Notes under the pieces: generated by a model
The model's database searches: none
What the model was told of the DNA's origin: nothing
The model's input: the letters and a program-made list of their open reading frames with translations, nothing else
Program-made: the position numbers and the translations under genes
Shown here: positions 7,250 through 7,670 of the stretch, in pieces
Position numbering within the stretch: position 1 is the first letter of the stretch
How the letters are laid out: every line of letters starts with the position of its first letter
Assembly: GCA_913058195.1 (NCBI GenBank)
Contig: CAJXPP010000098.1
Coordinates: 1-7,670, forward strand
Reading direction: 5' to 3'
Length of the DNA: 7,670 nucleotides
Source: an uncultured Gammaproteobacteria bacterium
Lineage (GTDB): Bacteria > Pseudomonadota > Gammaproteobacteria > Nitrosococcales > Methylophagaceae

Positions 7250-7670
7250 ATGAGCGAAAGCTTTGCGGATCTCTTTGAAGAGAGTTTAAGTTTAACACCT
7301 ATGCAACCAGGTAAAATTGTATCTGGTATGGTTGTAAGTGTTGGTTCTGATGTTGTAATGGTAAATGCTGGTTTGAAATCAGAAGGCGCTATTCCGGTTG
7401 AAGAATTTTATAATGAAAAAGGTGAAATCACTGTTGAAGTTGGTGATTTGGTAGATGTTTCATTAGAAACATTAGAAGATGGGTTCGGTGCAACACAACT
7501 ATCTCGTGAAAAAGCTAAAGCAGCTGAAGCATGGATTAAGTTGGAACATGCATTTGAAGGCAACGAGACTGTTATGGGTGTAATGACCGGTAAAGTTAAA
7601 GGTGGCTTCACTGTTGAACTTGAAAACATCCGTGCATTCTTACCAGGTTCATTGGTAGATGTACGTCCAC
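7250..7670 (+). CDS. rpsA: 30S ribosomal protein S1 (3' partial)
   Basis: Ribosomal protein S1 binds mRNA on the 30S subunit and helps initiate translation of structured or weakly signalled messages. The first 140 codons are present and open to the window edge; E. coli S1 has 557 residues, so about three quarters is missing. The N-terminus MSESFADLFEESL matches the ribosome-docking segment of E. coli S1 (MTESFAQLFEESL). It is followed by S1 domain 1 (about 21-87, with PGKIVSGMVV, AGLKSEGAIP and VGDLVDV) and the start of domain 2 with LSREKAKAAEAW, GKVKGGFTVEL and IRAFLPGSLVDVRP. The frame has no interruptions. It lies 114 bases after cmk, and probably has its own promoter as well as read-through from the upstream genes. 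Confidence 0.96.
   Translation, partial: MSESFADLFEESLSLTPMQPGKIVSGMVVSVGSDVVMVNAGLKSEGAIPVEEFYNEKGEITVEVGDLVDVSLETLEDGFGATQLSREKAKAAEAWIKLEHAFEGNETVMGVMTGKVKGGFTVELENIRAFLPGSLVDVRP

Noticed and set aside
7408..7629. Antisense open frame of 73 codons in rpsA
   Set aside because: It lies wholly within the conserved S1 coding sequence and its translation is low-complexity Ser/Thr/Pro-rich, as expected from the reverse of rpsA codons.
1..7670. CRISPR arrays, tRNA/rRNA genes, insertion sequences, phage or defence genes
   Set aside because: No spaced direct repeats, RNA gene signatures, transposase motifs or composition shifts were seen; the window is filled by housekeeping genes.

Overview
The window is 7.67 kb of bacterial chromosome at the end of an assembly contig. 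The first 47 bases are not genomic. They are an Illumina Nextera P7-side adapter: the P7 tail, an 8-base i7 index and the Tn5 mosaic-end read primer. From base 48 on, one dense run of seven co-directional (+) housekeeping genes follows: ileS (5' truncated), lspA, hisC, tyrA, aroA, cmk and rpsA (3' truncated).

The order hisC-tyrA-aroA-cmk-rpsA is the core of the aromatic amino acid supra-operon known from Gammaproteobacteria such as Pseudomonas. The protein sequences also look gammaproteobacterial: IleS closely resembles the E. coli enzyme, AroA resembles the pseudomonad type, and S1 resembles E. coli S1. Base composition leans AT and codon use is uniform from gene to gene, so nothing suggests recent transfer. 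A low-GC marine-type gammaproteobacterium (for example Methylophaga or Cycloclasticus relatives) is plausible, but the sequence alone does not settle the genus.

Layout: 1-47 adapter; 48-2712 ileS; 2712-3191 lspA (start shares one base with the ileS stop, TAATG); 3188-4273 hisC (ATGA overlap); 4270-5127 tyrA (ATGA overlap); 27-bp gap; 5155-6474 aroA (GTG start); 6458-7135 cmk (overlaps the aroA end); 7136-7249 a 114-bp intergenic region with three small inverted repeats; 7250 to the end rpsA. The stop/start overlaps imply translational coupling from ileS through tyrA.

Functionally the block joins translation (isoleucyl-tRNA synthetase, ribosomal protein S1), lipoprotein maturation (signal peptidase II), the shikimate/tyrosine branch (AroA, TyrA, and a HisC-type aminotransferase likely shared by histidine and aromatic synthesis) and CMP salvage (Cmk). 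I found no undescribed system, mobile element, CRISPR array or RNA gene. The points worth a second look are the adapter and the false ileS start it creates, the joining of ileS-lspA to hisC-tyrA-aroA, cofactor and class signatures in TyrA and AroA, and the structured leader upstream of rpsA.
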